Assembly: GCA_902729315.2 (NCBI GenBank)
Contig: LR746277.1
Span: 2,423,001-2,487,000, forward strand
Origin: Spirodela intermedia
Lineage: Eukaryota > Streptophyta > Magnoliopsida > Alismatales > Araceae
Direction of reading: 5' to 3'
DNA: 64,000 nucleotides
The translations under genes and the position numbers were made by a program. The notes under the pieces are model-generated. The model did not search any database. It was not told where the DNA came from and saw only the letters and a program-made list of their open reading frames with translations. Below, piece by piece: positions 35,948 to 48,237 of this stretch; position 1 is the stretch's first letter, and every line of letters starts with the position of its first letter.

Positions 35948-38945
35948 TCATGCCGCCTGGAACTCAACGTCGATTGGCATCTGGAGGCATTCATGGGGAT
36001 TGGAGTAGAAGTTGTCCTCCTCCTTGGGCTTGTCGGAGATCACCAGCCGCCTCGTCGGCATGCCCATGCGGCTCGAGTGGGCGGCCTTGACTGAGGAGGA
36101 GAACTCCTCCCAGCTCAGGGAGCCGCTGGCGTAGCGGTCGATCAGCCCAACGAGAAGCCGCCGATTCAGCAAGATCGTCTTCTTGAATCCCAGATGCCTG
36201 AAGCAGAAGGCAAATATGAAGATCAGATCCGTCAAAATTGGATACCGAAAAAAAAAAGAAAAAAAAACAGGGGAAGAGGAGGAGGAGATGGGAGATAATT
36301 TGGTAAAAATAATAGAGGAAATGACCAAATTGCCAAAACACATTACTTTGAAGCTCCATATTGATGGGGGAGTTCTTAAATATGACTGCAATAACTCCTT
36401 AATTATTGTGATACTTTTGGTTAATATTATCACCTTTGATAGTAATTCAGTAAAGTACAACAACAGAGGAGCCCTAAATAAGCAAAACCCATTGCTCAAA
36501 AGGTCAGTATCATTGGGGGAAACGGTAAATATGACCGAGATAAGTCCTGAATTGTTGCAATAATCTTGCTTATTATTATTATTATTATTAATATTATTAT
36601 TACCTTCCATGGCTTTTGAAAATAATACAGAAACATACAAGAGAAAAACCTCGAATCGGAGAAACCCATTGCGCTGATTTGATCTAGCAAGCAATAATTA
36701 CGATTGATGGTCATCGATAATAATTAGGAACAAATATAAAATAAGAGCCTCAATAGGCAAAACCCATCACCGGAATCGTGATATTGATGGAGGAACCAAT
36801 GAATATGGCGGGAAAAATTCCCCGATTGTGACAGTAATTTAGAAAATTATATTCACCTTCGATGGCCTTCGACGACCTTGGCCATGTTGCCATCATACGT
36901 AGGGACAAAGATATCACTCTCGAGGGAGACCAGATAATCCAACGCAGCCATCTGGGACGAATGGTTCTGAAAAAACTGCAGCTCCGAGGGCTCCAGCAAG
37001 GTCTCTTTCCTCACCTGCTCAACACAGTCGATTCTGGTCAGAGAACACCCACAAACTCGAGAGAGAGCAAAGAGCATGCAGTTAGGTGGATCCGGAGTTT
37101 TCTTCGATGGGCTGACCAGTTTTGGGTAAGCCGAAGCGAGTGCTGCCATCCTCTTCTCTCCTCCATAGATCTCCCCGGCAGCTATGTAAATTTGGTAACT
37201 TGGGTCGATATCCAGCGCCTTCAACACCAGAGCCGTCTCCTCAGGTGTCATGGGGCAGAGCCCGTCTTTCCTCTTCTGGTCAGAATCCACAATCTTCTCC
37301 TTCCACCAGGGGTATGCATATCTAGAGAGAGAAAATGTTGGGGACGCCAATTAGAAACTGGAATTTTCTTGGCACAGGGCCTTGGGCCTTGGATTATTCA
37401 ATAAACTAAGATAAGCAAAGGCTAGAGACCTCATTCTGGTCAGCTCCGCCGCCTCCTCGGCAGTGCAACCCTGAGTGCAACCTGAGAAGGCCAGCATATC
37501 CATCTCATACCGGAGGTGGAGGACCAGAAAGGGCCCGCCTCTCTTCAGCAATCTGATGACTCTTCCAGCCAGATCCTCTATCTGGGCGGTGAATCTCAGG
37601 GCACTATAGTTGACCCGGCAGCGAAGCCTCTGTATCTCAAGCGCCAGGCCATTGTTGGCAAGCCGGGCATCAGTCCTGTTCAGGTGCAGGATCTTGTGCT
37701 TCTTTATCAGAGGGAGCACCTAGATGAAGAAGAAAAGGGGAACCCCCGTGAGTCAACTCACCCCCCTCATCCCAGCCATGGCAGTGACTTGCCTGAAATA
37801 GAGAGGAGGGGCGGAATTGGGACCTGGTTGAGGTAATACTTCATGGGTGACCAGCTGATGGGCGGCATGGTGAACACCGGCTCCAGCTCCGCCCGCCTCT
37901 TCAGCCTTGGAGGCAGCTCCTTCAGAATCCGAACCTCGTCTCTCAGGGAGGTGATGAAGTGGTCGACGTCGAACAGGTCCTGGAATTCACTGCCAAGAAG
38001 AGAAATTCCTTCAATTGTCAAAGAAAGCGACAGGAGAATCAAATTCTGACGCCATGGAAGGATATTGAAGGTGAAGAACAACCTGGTGTCGGCCCAGAAG
38101 GAAGTTTTGTCGAGCTCCGGAACGATGAGGGTTACGTTCAGATATCTGGCAATGGTGACCATGTCGCAGATCTGCAAGGAGGTTCGAGGGGAGGGCACGT
38201 CAGAGTAGTTGAAGAAGATTTGGGCGAGGAGAAGCCAACCGAGGAGACAGACACAGGCTGGGTAGAACGCCTACCGCTGATCGCATCTGGTTCAGGCCAC
38301 CGTTGCAGGAAACCATCAGATACCCGTTGTTCTTGTAGATTCCTGTTTGAAGATTACGAAAGATCCCGAAATCAGAAAATGTAACGAATTAAAGGGCTTA
38401 AATTCAGATGGGTTCCAATGCCAATTCCGCATCTTCGTCTTAAGATGGATTTAGGATAGAAGACAAAATGGCATTCTATGGAACTCTTATGTAGAGAGAG
38501 TGCTGCCCATCAAGACTTCTTCTTTCTTCTGCCCCGTCTTTCCGTTCATTTGAGTTCCTGATCGAAAGAGATTAACTCGAGCCCTACGGACATTCCGCGC
38601 AATCAGGAGCGTGAAGAAGCTGAGCTCACTTTTGGGGGGAAGAACCATCTTCTCGACCGCCACCGGGGGGAAGGAGCTCGCCCCCGCCGGTGAACCCGCC
38701 GGCGTGAAGCAGGAGGGCCAGCCCTTGAGCATCCTCGGGCCCACCATGTCTCCGAGCGCCGCCAGCTGGACGACGCACGTCCACAGCAGAATGGTCGTCG
38801 TAGCGCGGATCATCCACATCGTCATCCGCGACCTGGACAGCGCCACTGCGCCCTGCGTCCTCTCCCCCTTCCCCTCCCGCACAACCTTCAACCCCATGCT
38901 CCCTTCTCTCCCCTCAGACCCCGGAGACCCACCGAGCCTACACAT
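35948..38945 (-). CDS. O-fucosyltransferase-family protein (GT106, RG-I rhamnosyltransferase-like)
   Basis: Eight exons join in frame: 38630-38945, 38275-38342, 38083-38171, 37824-37989, 37430-37719, 37117-37321, 36857-37014 and 35948-36197, giving 513 residues. The start MCRLGG and the following [20 protein letters not shown] give a type II membrane anchor, typical of Golgi enzymes. Family blocks in order: [98 protein letters not shown], and [20 protein letters not shown]. The C-terminus ends [16 protein letters not shown]. These closely resemble the Arabidopsis RRT1-RRT4 group, which add rhamnose to the rhamnogalacturonan I backbone of pectin; older annotations call them O-fucosyltransferases. 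Donor specificity is inferred from similarity. Confidence 0.9.
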
Positions 38946-39566
38946 CGCGGAAGCACCACCCACCCATGCGCCCAACTCTCGGTTTCAGACGAGAATTCCC
39001 CCGAGAAGGACGAATGCTCGGATCTCTCACAAATCCAGAATCCTTCCCCGACCGCAGACACATTCCTTGTTTTCAACCACACAAGTAGCGGAGCAAACCC
39101 TACACTCCTCCTCCCTCCTACTCCTGCGGCAGAGATTTGCTGAGTCTCGGGGAGAAGCAGCCGAGGAAGAAGGTTCCGCCGCGCCCCACCAGCGCCGGGG
39201 GCCGCCGCTTTTAAATGCCCAGACCCTCCTCGTCCCTTCCCCACCGGCTATAATCCTCCACCCCTCGCGTCGGTGGGTGGCGTAGAATTCCTTCCCCAAA
39301 GGCGACACCTTTAACCGCGGCAGCCCCATATCTATTCCCCGTCCGTTACTCCCCGCTGACGTCCGTCTGCCCTCACTGGTTCGGTCTCTCGCCGCCGCTG
39401 GACCCGGTAAGAGTCCGTGGAGATGTCGGGGCTAGCGGTGACCCCGTGAGGTCTCCCTCACGTGAGCGCCTTGACTTTGTCGGTTGCGCGCCGTTAGCTG
39501 ACGGTGTCAGAACGGTCGAATTGGCCCAATAGCGAGAAGCCCCTTGATGATGATGTTGACGGCGGG

Positions 39567-40073
39567 ATGATCGCCGCCGCTGAGATGCGACGACGGCGAC
39601 GGATACGGTTCTCCGACGTGTGTTACCCGGTCAACGTCACCAACGATCTCAACTCCGAGCTCGGGCAACGCTTCCCTGAGCCCCAGGGCGGCGGTGGCCC
39701 TCAGGAAGGGGACGACGGACCTACCCTCCTGGTCAAAAATCTTTACTATGTCCTGGATTGCCTAAAACGAGTGGTTCTGCTGCGGAAGAGACTCTACCCA
39801 TATGTGGACCTACCCATATGGTGGGAGGAAATATGGAGACGACGACGGGAACCGGAACGCCGGCGGCCGCCGGCTTTAATTGTATGTGCGTGTGATCCAG
39901 AGGAAGAGGAAGGGCAGGCTATGAGTCTGCATCTGACGGGGAGAAAACGCCGGCCAGGTCATCATGGACGTCTCTGGATAGCCTTCAAGACGCTGCAACG
40001 GCGGCTAGACGAGGCGGGTAAGTCTCCGTTAAACAGTAATTACTTCCGTTTTCTCGACCGAGTCCTAGCGTAG
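39567..40073 (+). CDS. Hypothetical open frame, 168 residues
   Basis: A GC-rich frame from an ATG at 39567, about 620 bp upstream of and divergent from the GT106 gene. It is rich in Arg, Glu and Pro, with RRRRRIRFSDVCYPVNV near the start and LLVKNLYYVLDCLKRVVLLR in the middle. A potential donor (GTAAGT) lies near 40018. It resembles no family I recognise. It could be a lineage-specific gene, part of the GT106 promoter region, or a chance frame in GC-rich DNA. Confidence 0.2.
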   Translation: MIAAAEMRRRRRIRFSDVCYPVNVTNDLNSELGQRFPEPQGGGGPQEGDDGPTLLVKNLYYVLDCLKRVVLLRKRLYPYVDLPIWWEEIWRRRREPERRRPPALIVCACDPEEEEGQAMSLHLTGRKRRPGHHGRLWIAFKTLQRRLDEAGKSPLNSNYFRFLDRVLA

Positions 40074-41134
40074 GGGTTCTCTCTCTCTCTCTGACTCTTT
40101 CTTTCTTTCTCTCGTAGGCATCTGATCGGAGGAGGGCCATGACGGGGCTAGAAGACTAATCTGACGCGTAGTTGCAACGGAAACGTACATAAAATGCTGG
40201 GCCAACACGTCCACAGATGGGAAAACGTCGTCTTCGGAAAAGGGCCGCTTTGAAAAACACACCCTCGTGATCTTCTCCTCGGTTAGGAATGCAACACCAT
40301 CATCTCTCGCTTTCTCTCTCTAACCCACCTACCGTTAGCTAATATGAAAGTCCGTCAAAGAATAATGGTCACGAACTAGCATGACATCCTGCTCTACACC
40401 GGGAAGGAATCTAGTCGCCGTCAATCGCCGTCCCCAACCCCGTGGGATCGTCGCCTCCGATCCCGTCACGGTCAGCGCCACCGCCGTAACTGTCACCCAT
40501 CCCAACTGCACCACCCTCTATGGTCAACGCCTGTCTTCGCCGGGCCCACCAGAGCAAGCCGAGCATCAGCGCCGCCGGCGCCCGGAGATCTGCTCCGCCG
40601 CGACGGCGAGCCATGTGCGTCATTGAATCGGCGGGGGGGAGGCGGTTGTGGACGGGGAGAAGACGATCGGTATAGCTGTGGCCTGGATATGAGCCTATCA
40701 GCTCTCGCCCGGTGGCCCTGGTGCAGATGACCCACCAAAAGGGTCTTTACCCCGGAGACGAGGATGGAAGATAGATGGGGGAGAAGAGGTCAAACATAAA
40801 CTGGCAGGATTAAATGGTTATATTCAATGCCCAACTCTACCGCATTTAATCATAGTATAATGCTTAACGGGCCGGGCCCAATCAGAGAGATAGAGAGAGA
40901 GAAGCCCGGAGATTGGCCCTTTAGTTCCGGGCCGGGCCTCCCATAGTTATTTCTTCGCCCCCCTGAGATCCTATTGATTACCCATCAATGCGACATTCAC
41001 AAGGGTGGGGGGAGGGGTGTCATCTTCATTTGGTCGTACTTCACCGAACCTTTAATACGATTAATTAACCCGAATAGGCTTCTTCGATCAGGCCCATGTG
41101 GGCCCAGGCCCATTAAATCCCGGGCCCAATAAAA

Positions 41135-41198
<64 letters not shown>

Positions 41199-41512
41199 CA
41201 TGAATATACACCCAACAATATGTTAGCCGATAAAAGAGTAGAGGGATGATGAGAGAGAAAGACGGACAGGTGTAGGCTCCATTAATGTCTCGGAAGGAAG
41301 GAACTGAGATAAAAGGGTTGAAATTTACATGAAATATGGACGAGTGGGGGCAGGAATGGAGCGCCCAGAGATGAAGATCCTTGGAGATGTCAGCACGGGT
41401 CGGCTGCTTTGATTCTCATGATCTCGCCGTCATCTGGACCTCCTAAGCCTGAGAGCATATAATTTCTCATCAGGCTCCAATATGCGGACAAACTTAGGGA
41501 AATCACGGTCAT
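40074..41512. other. Intergenic region with a long CT array
   Basis: GC-rich, then AT-rich sequence with a CT array at 41139-41195 and repeated GGGCCGGGCC-type patches near 40870-40940. No gene recognised. Confidence 0.5.
41139..41195. repeat. (CT)n microsatellite
   Basis: About 57 bp of CT dinucleotides. Confidence 0.95.
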
Positions 41513-44500
41513 TCATTCTTCACTGCCTTCAGCGTACTGACAACAGATGCTAGAGAGAGAAGCCGGTAAAAACGAGGCTGTGGTCCCATTTTCGGAAGGT
41601 TTTCCGAAAGTAATTAACCTATAATTAGTGGGTCGAGAAGGATCTGAGCCCTTGGAGTTCCTCCAGGTTTGGTGAGCGAGAGAGAGAGAGAGAGAGAGAG
41701 AGAAGAGAGAGAAGAGAGGCGATGGTGGGCTCACCGGGTTGTCATCGATCTTGTCCAAATCATCGTCGTCGTCCAGAGCATCATCTCCATCATCTGACAT
41801 TTTTATTAGTAATGGTGTTCTTCAGACTGGTTCCACCATAAATGGATGGAAAATGGGTGGGTATTCCCTACCAGGGGCCTCGTCACTGCTGCCGTCACCT
41901 AGGAGGAAGATGTCCAAGTCATGGTCCGAAGTCGAAGCCTTGCCCTTTGACTTTGCCTCTTTCTCTGCCGGTGTGTAGGCCGGTTGACCTGTTCCAGATT
42001 CCTTCGGCTTTGACTCTTGTTCCTGCTGGGCCGCCTTCTCTCTGGACTCCTCCATGAACTGCTTCTCGTAACTGAAGAAAGAATGGATGAATCCCACAGA
42101 CGACGCATGGTCAATGTAGCTTCCCAGACTAAAAGTAAGGTCGTCCTTCATACACCGCGGAGTGATGAAGAATGTACTCACGGGGACACGTGGCTGCTGA
42201 CGAGGACGAAGTATATCCGCCAGAATTTCCTTTCTTTCATATACCGCGGGCATAACTCGTATCTGAACTTGGAAATCTCCTGCAAGGGGTTGAAGAATAT
42301 ATAAGAAAAGTGCCTCGATGGATGCACTGCATTGCTCTGACAGCTCCAAGTCTTCTGATGGGAAGATACACAACTGGGATTAAGACGAAAATCATCATTC
42401 CTTTTTATCTATATATTCTGAGATTATCTATTTATCCTGGCAAAGCCTATTTATTTCATGAAAGCATCATTCCTGCTGAGAAGCGTGTTTCCCAAGGTGG
42501 AAGAGAGTTTTCATGAATCGATTCCGAACGAGTATAATCCACCCTTGTGGTCTGCATCTCCTCGGTTTTCTGAGCCTTCATTTTAGTTCATGACCCAGGA
42601 TTCGGATTCCTCTTCACACGAAGCGCTTCTAGACTAGCATGTTCCATGACCATACTGAATTATTCATGCGCTAAAGTCCCAGGACACCTAATCATGTAAA
42701 CATGAGATTAAATGCTGAACATCATATCTCCTGCAGTCGGATTTCCATGTCAGAATCCCGATTACCATGCATCGCATTTCAATGTCCACAGGTCGATTAA
42801 ACATGAGATATATCCAACGAAGTGACTAAAAAATAGCCAATCATACAAAAAAATAGTTTCCTAAAATATATTTAATCAATTGAATGCTTACATGTTTACT
42901 GAATGCATCCATTCTCTCGGTAAAAATGGACATTTTTTTGCATGAAATGAGAAAGAGAGTGATAGACAACAGTGTTCCATAGGGCACTGAATAATGAAAT
43001 CAGCATTGCTTCCATCCCAACACAGCAAAATAAACTTAATAGATGAGGTTGCAGGTTCACGATCACAAATACAATAAAGGGCTCGAGGATTATTAAAGCC
43101 CAAGCTTGCTTTATGCATCATCATTATTGCACCGATGATATATGGTTCACCATTAAATTCTTATAATCAGTCTGCTTAAGTAAAATTATGTTTACATTTT
43201 CCATCAATAACCATACAGTCCCATTTCTGAAGTTCACTTATAACATTTCCATTTTTGCTAAATCTGTGGAACTATCGTCGTCTGCTTTTTACAGGATGTG
43301 GCATAAATTGCGATTTAATTACGCTATTTTTCCCTGACTTTGAAAGAAATATTTTCTTACAAAGGCCAGCTAAGGAGGATTCATAACACTCGTCCAATGT
43401 CATATCAGTCTCCAATGATCCTAGTTCTAAGTTTCAGTATCAATCTCACTTTTGCTTGATTTAATATTGCCAGTTTTCATAATCACGTCGCAAAAAATAT
43501 GCATAAAGAAACTTCTTGATCATGAACCCACTTTCGAAATTTCTTCAAAACTTGAAATAATAGCAAACAGGATTTATAATATTCCACTGATCCGTCAATA
43601 TACAATAGACCACTCTTTCATCATATCTTCGAGACCATGAAAAATCCATTCTGAGCAGAAAAAAAAGGAACACGCAGATAACAAACAAAAACCAGCATAG
43701 TCTGCCCTTGGACAGTAGTACCTTGACCGTGGTGAGAACAAGGGTTGCATGCTTTGCTTGCCATTCACTAAGATCTTGCCGAACATTTGAGACAGTGGGA
43801 ACCTCAGACATTTCCGGTTCATCTATATATCAAGAAAATAATGAAATACTGATCCAAGAAAAAGCTGATATAGGATAATAATCGGCTAAACTATGAACAC
43901 CAGCAGAAAGTTGTTCTCAACTCAGCGATGAAATGTAATTGCTAAATTGCAAAAGGAAAAAATTATTAAATGCATGCGTAGATAGCATTCTACTTTGTCA
44001 CGGCAACAGTCTAGACAGGAAGGCGGAAGCATAATGATACAACCAGACGGAGGCATCAGAATTTGAAGATACGTGACATTAGAGAGCTCTGAAGAAGAGC
44101 AAGCTCCAAGCTGCGACTTGAATGGCTTGTAAAAGTCTACTACTAAGGTACTATATAAATGCACAAATAAGAATGCCAGTGAGACTTAAATTGAAAACCT
44201 AAGGTCTGGACTTCTACAATAAGTTGAACCCAATACTTTGAGAGAAGCTAATTGATCAGATAAAAATGTATGAAAGAGAGAGGAGCAGTAGCAGCACACT
44301 TTTTAGTGTATTGAAAGCAAACATGAAAGGTGTTTGGAAGAAACAGACGTTGTAAACTGATAAAGAGGACACCATCAAAATCAACTAAACCAATTTAATT
44401 TTGAAGTATTTTGACCTGGTTGGTATTAATGATCGTCAACCTTCTAGATATTTGCATAGAATTGAAGACAACGAAATCAAAAAAGTATTAGTAAAAAAAT

Positions 44501-45910
44501 TAAAGAGACAAAATATCATTGTATTATAATAGGGAAGATGTATAGTGTTATATGAAAAATAATATCTTCATTGATGTGTGGATTGATGCACATTTTCCAG
44601 TGCACAGAAATTTTAAGTAAAAAATGACGCATGACCAGTGGACTAGAATGATGCCCTTGGATGCACATTCATGGCGCTCTAATTACAGAGTTATTCTGTT
44701 AACGAGACATACCGTGAAGATTGTATGAAAGAGTGGCATACAAAAAACAAAGCAAATGACGAGCTAGAGAATCTATTTTGTTTTTATGATGGGCATACCA
44801 TTAGCTAATGATATTACAAATAATGTAAAAATGTGATCAATTAAGATAACTTGCCCAAAAGGAAAAGAATGATTGGTTACAATTGGTTGACAGCCAGGAT
44901 CACCTTTCAGGGAGTTAATCTATCTTGTTTTCCTTGAAAATGGGAGTAGATATTCAAAAATCCAACTCAAAATTTAAAAATGACTCCCATACATATGACA
45001 GAAAGTCAGCTATGCACATTGCAATGACGAGGCATCAGCAGTCCCACTTCAGAACTCGAGATCATTCAGAAAATCCAATAAGGTCTACAGAGACATAAAA
45101 GGATGGTATGATGTTTAAACTAAATGCTGCTTGCAGAAATGCGTCATGTGGATTAATGGATTCCGAAATGCTGTTAAGACATTGTGTAGAAATAAATTCC
45201 AAGGCAGTGTCATACGTTGCACCGAGTTGTCTCAAAATCTAGGAGTTACACAAAAAATTTAGCATCCCAATGCCTAAAAACAACCTATGACTATAGAGGA
45301 AGGAAAAACTAAACAAAATGCACAAGGTGATATCAACGGAACATGATGAGAACAACATAATTCAGAATGAGAGGAAAATTCTCCGGTAGAATCCAAATTT
45401 TCAAACGGAGAAAAGATCGACTGTGTTAATACGACTATCAGAAATGAACGAGCGAAAGCAATGAGCACCAGACGAGCATCTGGCAATCGAGGAGTTACCT
45501 TCCATCGGGAAATCCCTGAAAGTGCTTAGAGTGATCCCCTTTACGAACTCCCGGAGCTCCTCGGTGATCCCGTACCTCTCCAGATCCGATGACTGAACAG
45601 CAGCCTCCGCCACGGGCAACGGCAAACCTTTCACCAATGGTTGGATTGACCCCGGGATCTCCCCCGCCAGGGTCTTGATCTGATCCGCACGCTTCATGGC
45701 CTCGACCTTGATCTGGTCCGCCTTCTTACCGGCCTCGACGGCCAGTTCCTTGGACTTCTTCGCGGTCTCGGAGACAAACTCCTGGAACTTGGCGGCTCCC
45801 TTCGTGAGCCCCTGGGACTTCTTCGCCGCCTCCATGGAGATCTCCTGCGACCTCTTCGCCGCCTCCTCTGCGAAGACCTTCGCCTTCTCCCACAAATCCA
45901 TGCCGAACAT
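41513..45910 (-). CDS. BSD-domain protein with N-terminal 11-residue helical repeats
   Basis: Six exons: 45499-45910, 43722-43822, 42182-42279, 41872-42071, 41735-41793 and 41513-41536, giving 297 residues. Residues 16-81 form six consecutive 11-residue units (EAAKRSQEISM, EAAKKSQGLTK, GAAKFQEFVSE, TAKKSKELAVE, AGKKADQIKVE, AMKRADQIKTL), an amphipathic LEA/apolipoprotein-like helix. The BSD domain lies at about 155-205, split between exons 2 and 3, and has the invariant Phe-Trp in ERKFWRIYF (F190, W191). The tail is acidic (DDGDDALDDDDDLDKIDDNP). The last exon encodes only YAEGSEE and the stop; its acceptor (TTGTCAG) fits, but this end is the least certain. BSD domains occur in TFIIH p62 and synapse-associated proteins; the function of this plant branch is unknown. 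Confidence 0.87.
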
Positions 45911-46886
45911 ACCAAGCGAGAGAGAGGGGGAGAGAGAGAGAGAGAGAGAGAAGAGGGGGGAGGGGAGAAGACTCTGTCTGTCGAGACAGTTCCAGACGGG
46001 AGAAACCGTGAGAGCAGTTCCAGACTACCACAGATCTGCGGGGGGGGCAGCGTATTGTAAAGTTCGGACAGCTAACGTGCGCCCGACGTCTTAAGGGTTA
46101 AATTGCGCGGCTCCGTTAACGGAATGGTTGGAACCGGCCTCGCCAATTTTCTCTCGTGTTTTGGATCTCAAATCGATTCCGGTCCTGCACACCCCAAATA
46201 TTCGATGAACTCATAAATATTTTTTAAGATTTTAATCCCTGTGAAATAATTCATTTGCCTATTAATATTTTTTTGCATTTTGCTTTGATCCACTGACTCC
46301 TCTCGAATTAACTAGTCACTTTAATACAATTGCCATCAAATCATTTCTACAAGGGGAATATACAATATAACATTTTTCAATATTTCTATAGAAGTCAACG
46401 ACTAGTAAAGCGTATAAAAAATATATATAAATATCATCTTTTTCTAAGGGAAATTGGTTTGTAATTGAAATATGAAAGGAGCTGTTAGTACGTTGCTCGT
46501 TTTACAAGAATCTAAAAAATGAAAGCATATACAATTAATCCTTTGCATTTAAACCGAAAAATCAATATTTTAAAATTTTGTACAATTTTATGTATCACAT
46601 CGAAATATAAAATGAGTTATTCAGTTGATATATTATTTTATGAGGATCTAAAGCTAGTATTATAAGAAATGATCTACAGAACTGTGCATGATAACCCATT
46701 ATTAAATGGATAATCCACATCTTGCTTTGACTTCTAAGCAAACTATGCACCCCAAAGCCTTTTTTTTTTTCTAATTTAAGATTCAAAATAAAAAATATGA
46801 AGAAAAAGGATGCATGATCCATTGAGTCTAGTTCCTATTTGGGCCAATTCAAGTTTCCCACATCTCAAAAGGCCCATAATTTGTCA

Positions 46887-46977
<91 letters not shown>
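46887..46977. repeat. (CT)n microsatellite, the longest in the window
   Basis: About 90 bp of CT dinucleotides with one CG interruption near its left end. Confidence 0.95.
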
Positions 46978-46979
<2 letters not shown>

Positions 46980-47625
46980 AACCCACATAGAGCAAAGTTG
47001 AGAATCCTTCCCAAGAAAATCTAGTTAAATATGCAAACTAATGTTTTGGATCTTGTATTTAGTGCCAACAAAATTTCTTAGAAAAAAGACTTGGAAAATA
47101 AAAAGCAGGAGCAGTATAGTGTCTAATCAAAACTTTTTGACTTCCCACATTTGGCATAATAATAGGGTAGGAGCCATGACCCAAGTATTTTAATACGCAG
47201 ACCTGATAATATTATGTTTCATATCAATGTTACTGATGCTTGCTCCTTTGAAAAAATCAAGGAATTTTTCCTTTTATACACAATTCTAAGATAAGAAATC
47301 TTGCAAGGGTTGACCTCTTGATCAAGAAATCAAGTGAGACTTAATTTCTAATGAAAGTGGTACATGATGATTTGCAATAGATCCATCACATTGTTTGCAA
47401 TTCCGGTATTACTGGTGGAATATCCATTCACAATCAAATCCTTGTGATATTTCCAAAATTAGTACTCACAAACTTGTCTCCATAGGCTGGCCACATGTGT
47501 CAGTGTCTGGATGGAGATTGCAACCATCGATAGAGCTCCTCTAATCCTGATTTGTTTGCCTCCCATGCCACTTTTGAATAGCTGTATAGTCATAATTTTT
47601 ATCATTATTTTTTTAAGCTGTAGTA

Positions 47626-47909
47626 GAATGTGATGCATATCCTATACATAGAAATTGGGGCTTCTTTAGAACTCAAGGTAGCTGTGTGTGAAAAGAGGGT
47701 TTACCTCATGGTTGAGGTCAACCCAATAGGGTTGACCTTGCTAGGGCAACCCTATTGGGTTGAGTCCTGGATTTTGAACCTTGTTCCAATATCATTGGAA
47801 CGTGATGCATATCCTATAAATATAAATCAGGGCTTCTTTAGAACTGAAGAAAGCTGAGTGTGAAAAGAGGGTTTGTCTCATGGTTAAGGTCCACCCAATA
47901 GGGTTGACC
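47626..47909. repeat. Imperfect tandem duplication with palindromic ends
   Basis: Two units of about 113 bp (47626-47738 and 47797-47909) share TGATGCATATCCTATA, GGCTTCTTTAGAACT and GTGAAAAGAGGGTTT. Each ends in a hairpin with arms GGTCAACCC / GGGTTGACC around AATA (47717-47738, and 47888-47909 with one mismatch). An inverted related piece (GGGCAACCCTATTGGGTTGA) lies between the units. Confidence 0.8.
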
Positions 47910-48237
47910 CTATCAAGTGCTCAAGGCATCTTCATAGGAAAAAATCAAGCTTTGACTTTACAAGAAACGAACTTGGGAAGCCCTTAATCTATGCCGATCA
48001 AAAGATGAAGGAAAAAAATAAAATGCAATCAATATCACCACAGCATGTCTGCAACTTTTGGTCTTTCCTCGTCTCAGCCCATTAGGCCTTCTTAGCAGTA
48101 ATTTTCGAGTCTTGAGCATTTCTTTGGGTTGACGAGGGCAGATCTGGGCGTCTTTCTTCGTTCCTAAAACCTGCCTTCGCCAGTACTCGCCACCGGCTTC
48201 TACATCTCTCCCTCTACACTTCCAGCAGCCGGTGGGC

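Larger units (their letters stand above)
45911..48237. other. Intergenic region between the BSD and bS21 genes
   Basis: The left end holds the GA-rich leader of the BSD gene (45921-45951). AT-rich sequence follows, then a long CT array (46887-46977) and an imperfect tandem duplication with hairpins (47626-47909). No gene recognised. Confidence 0.6.
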
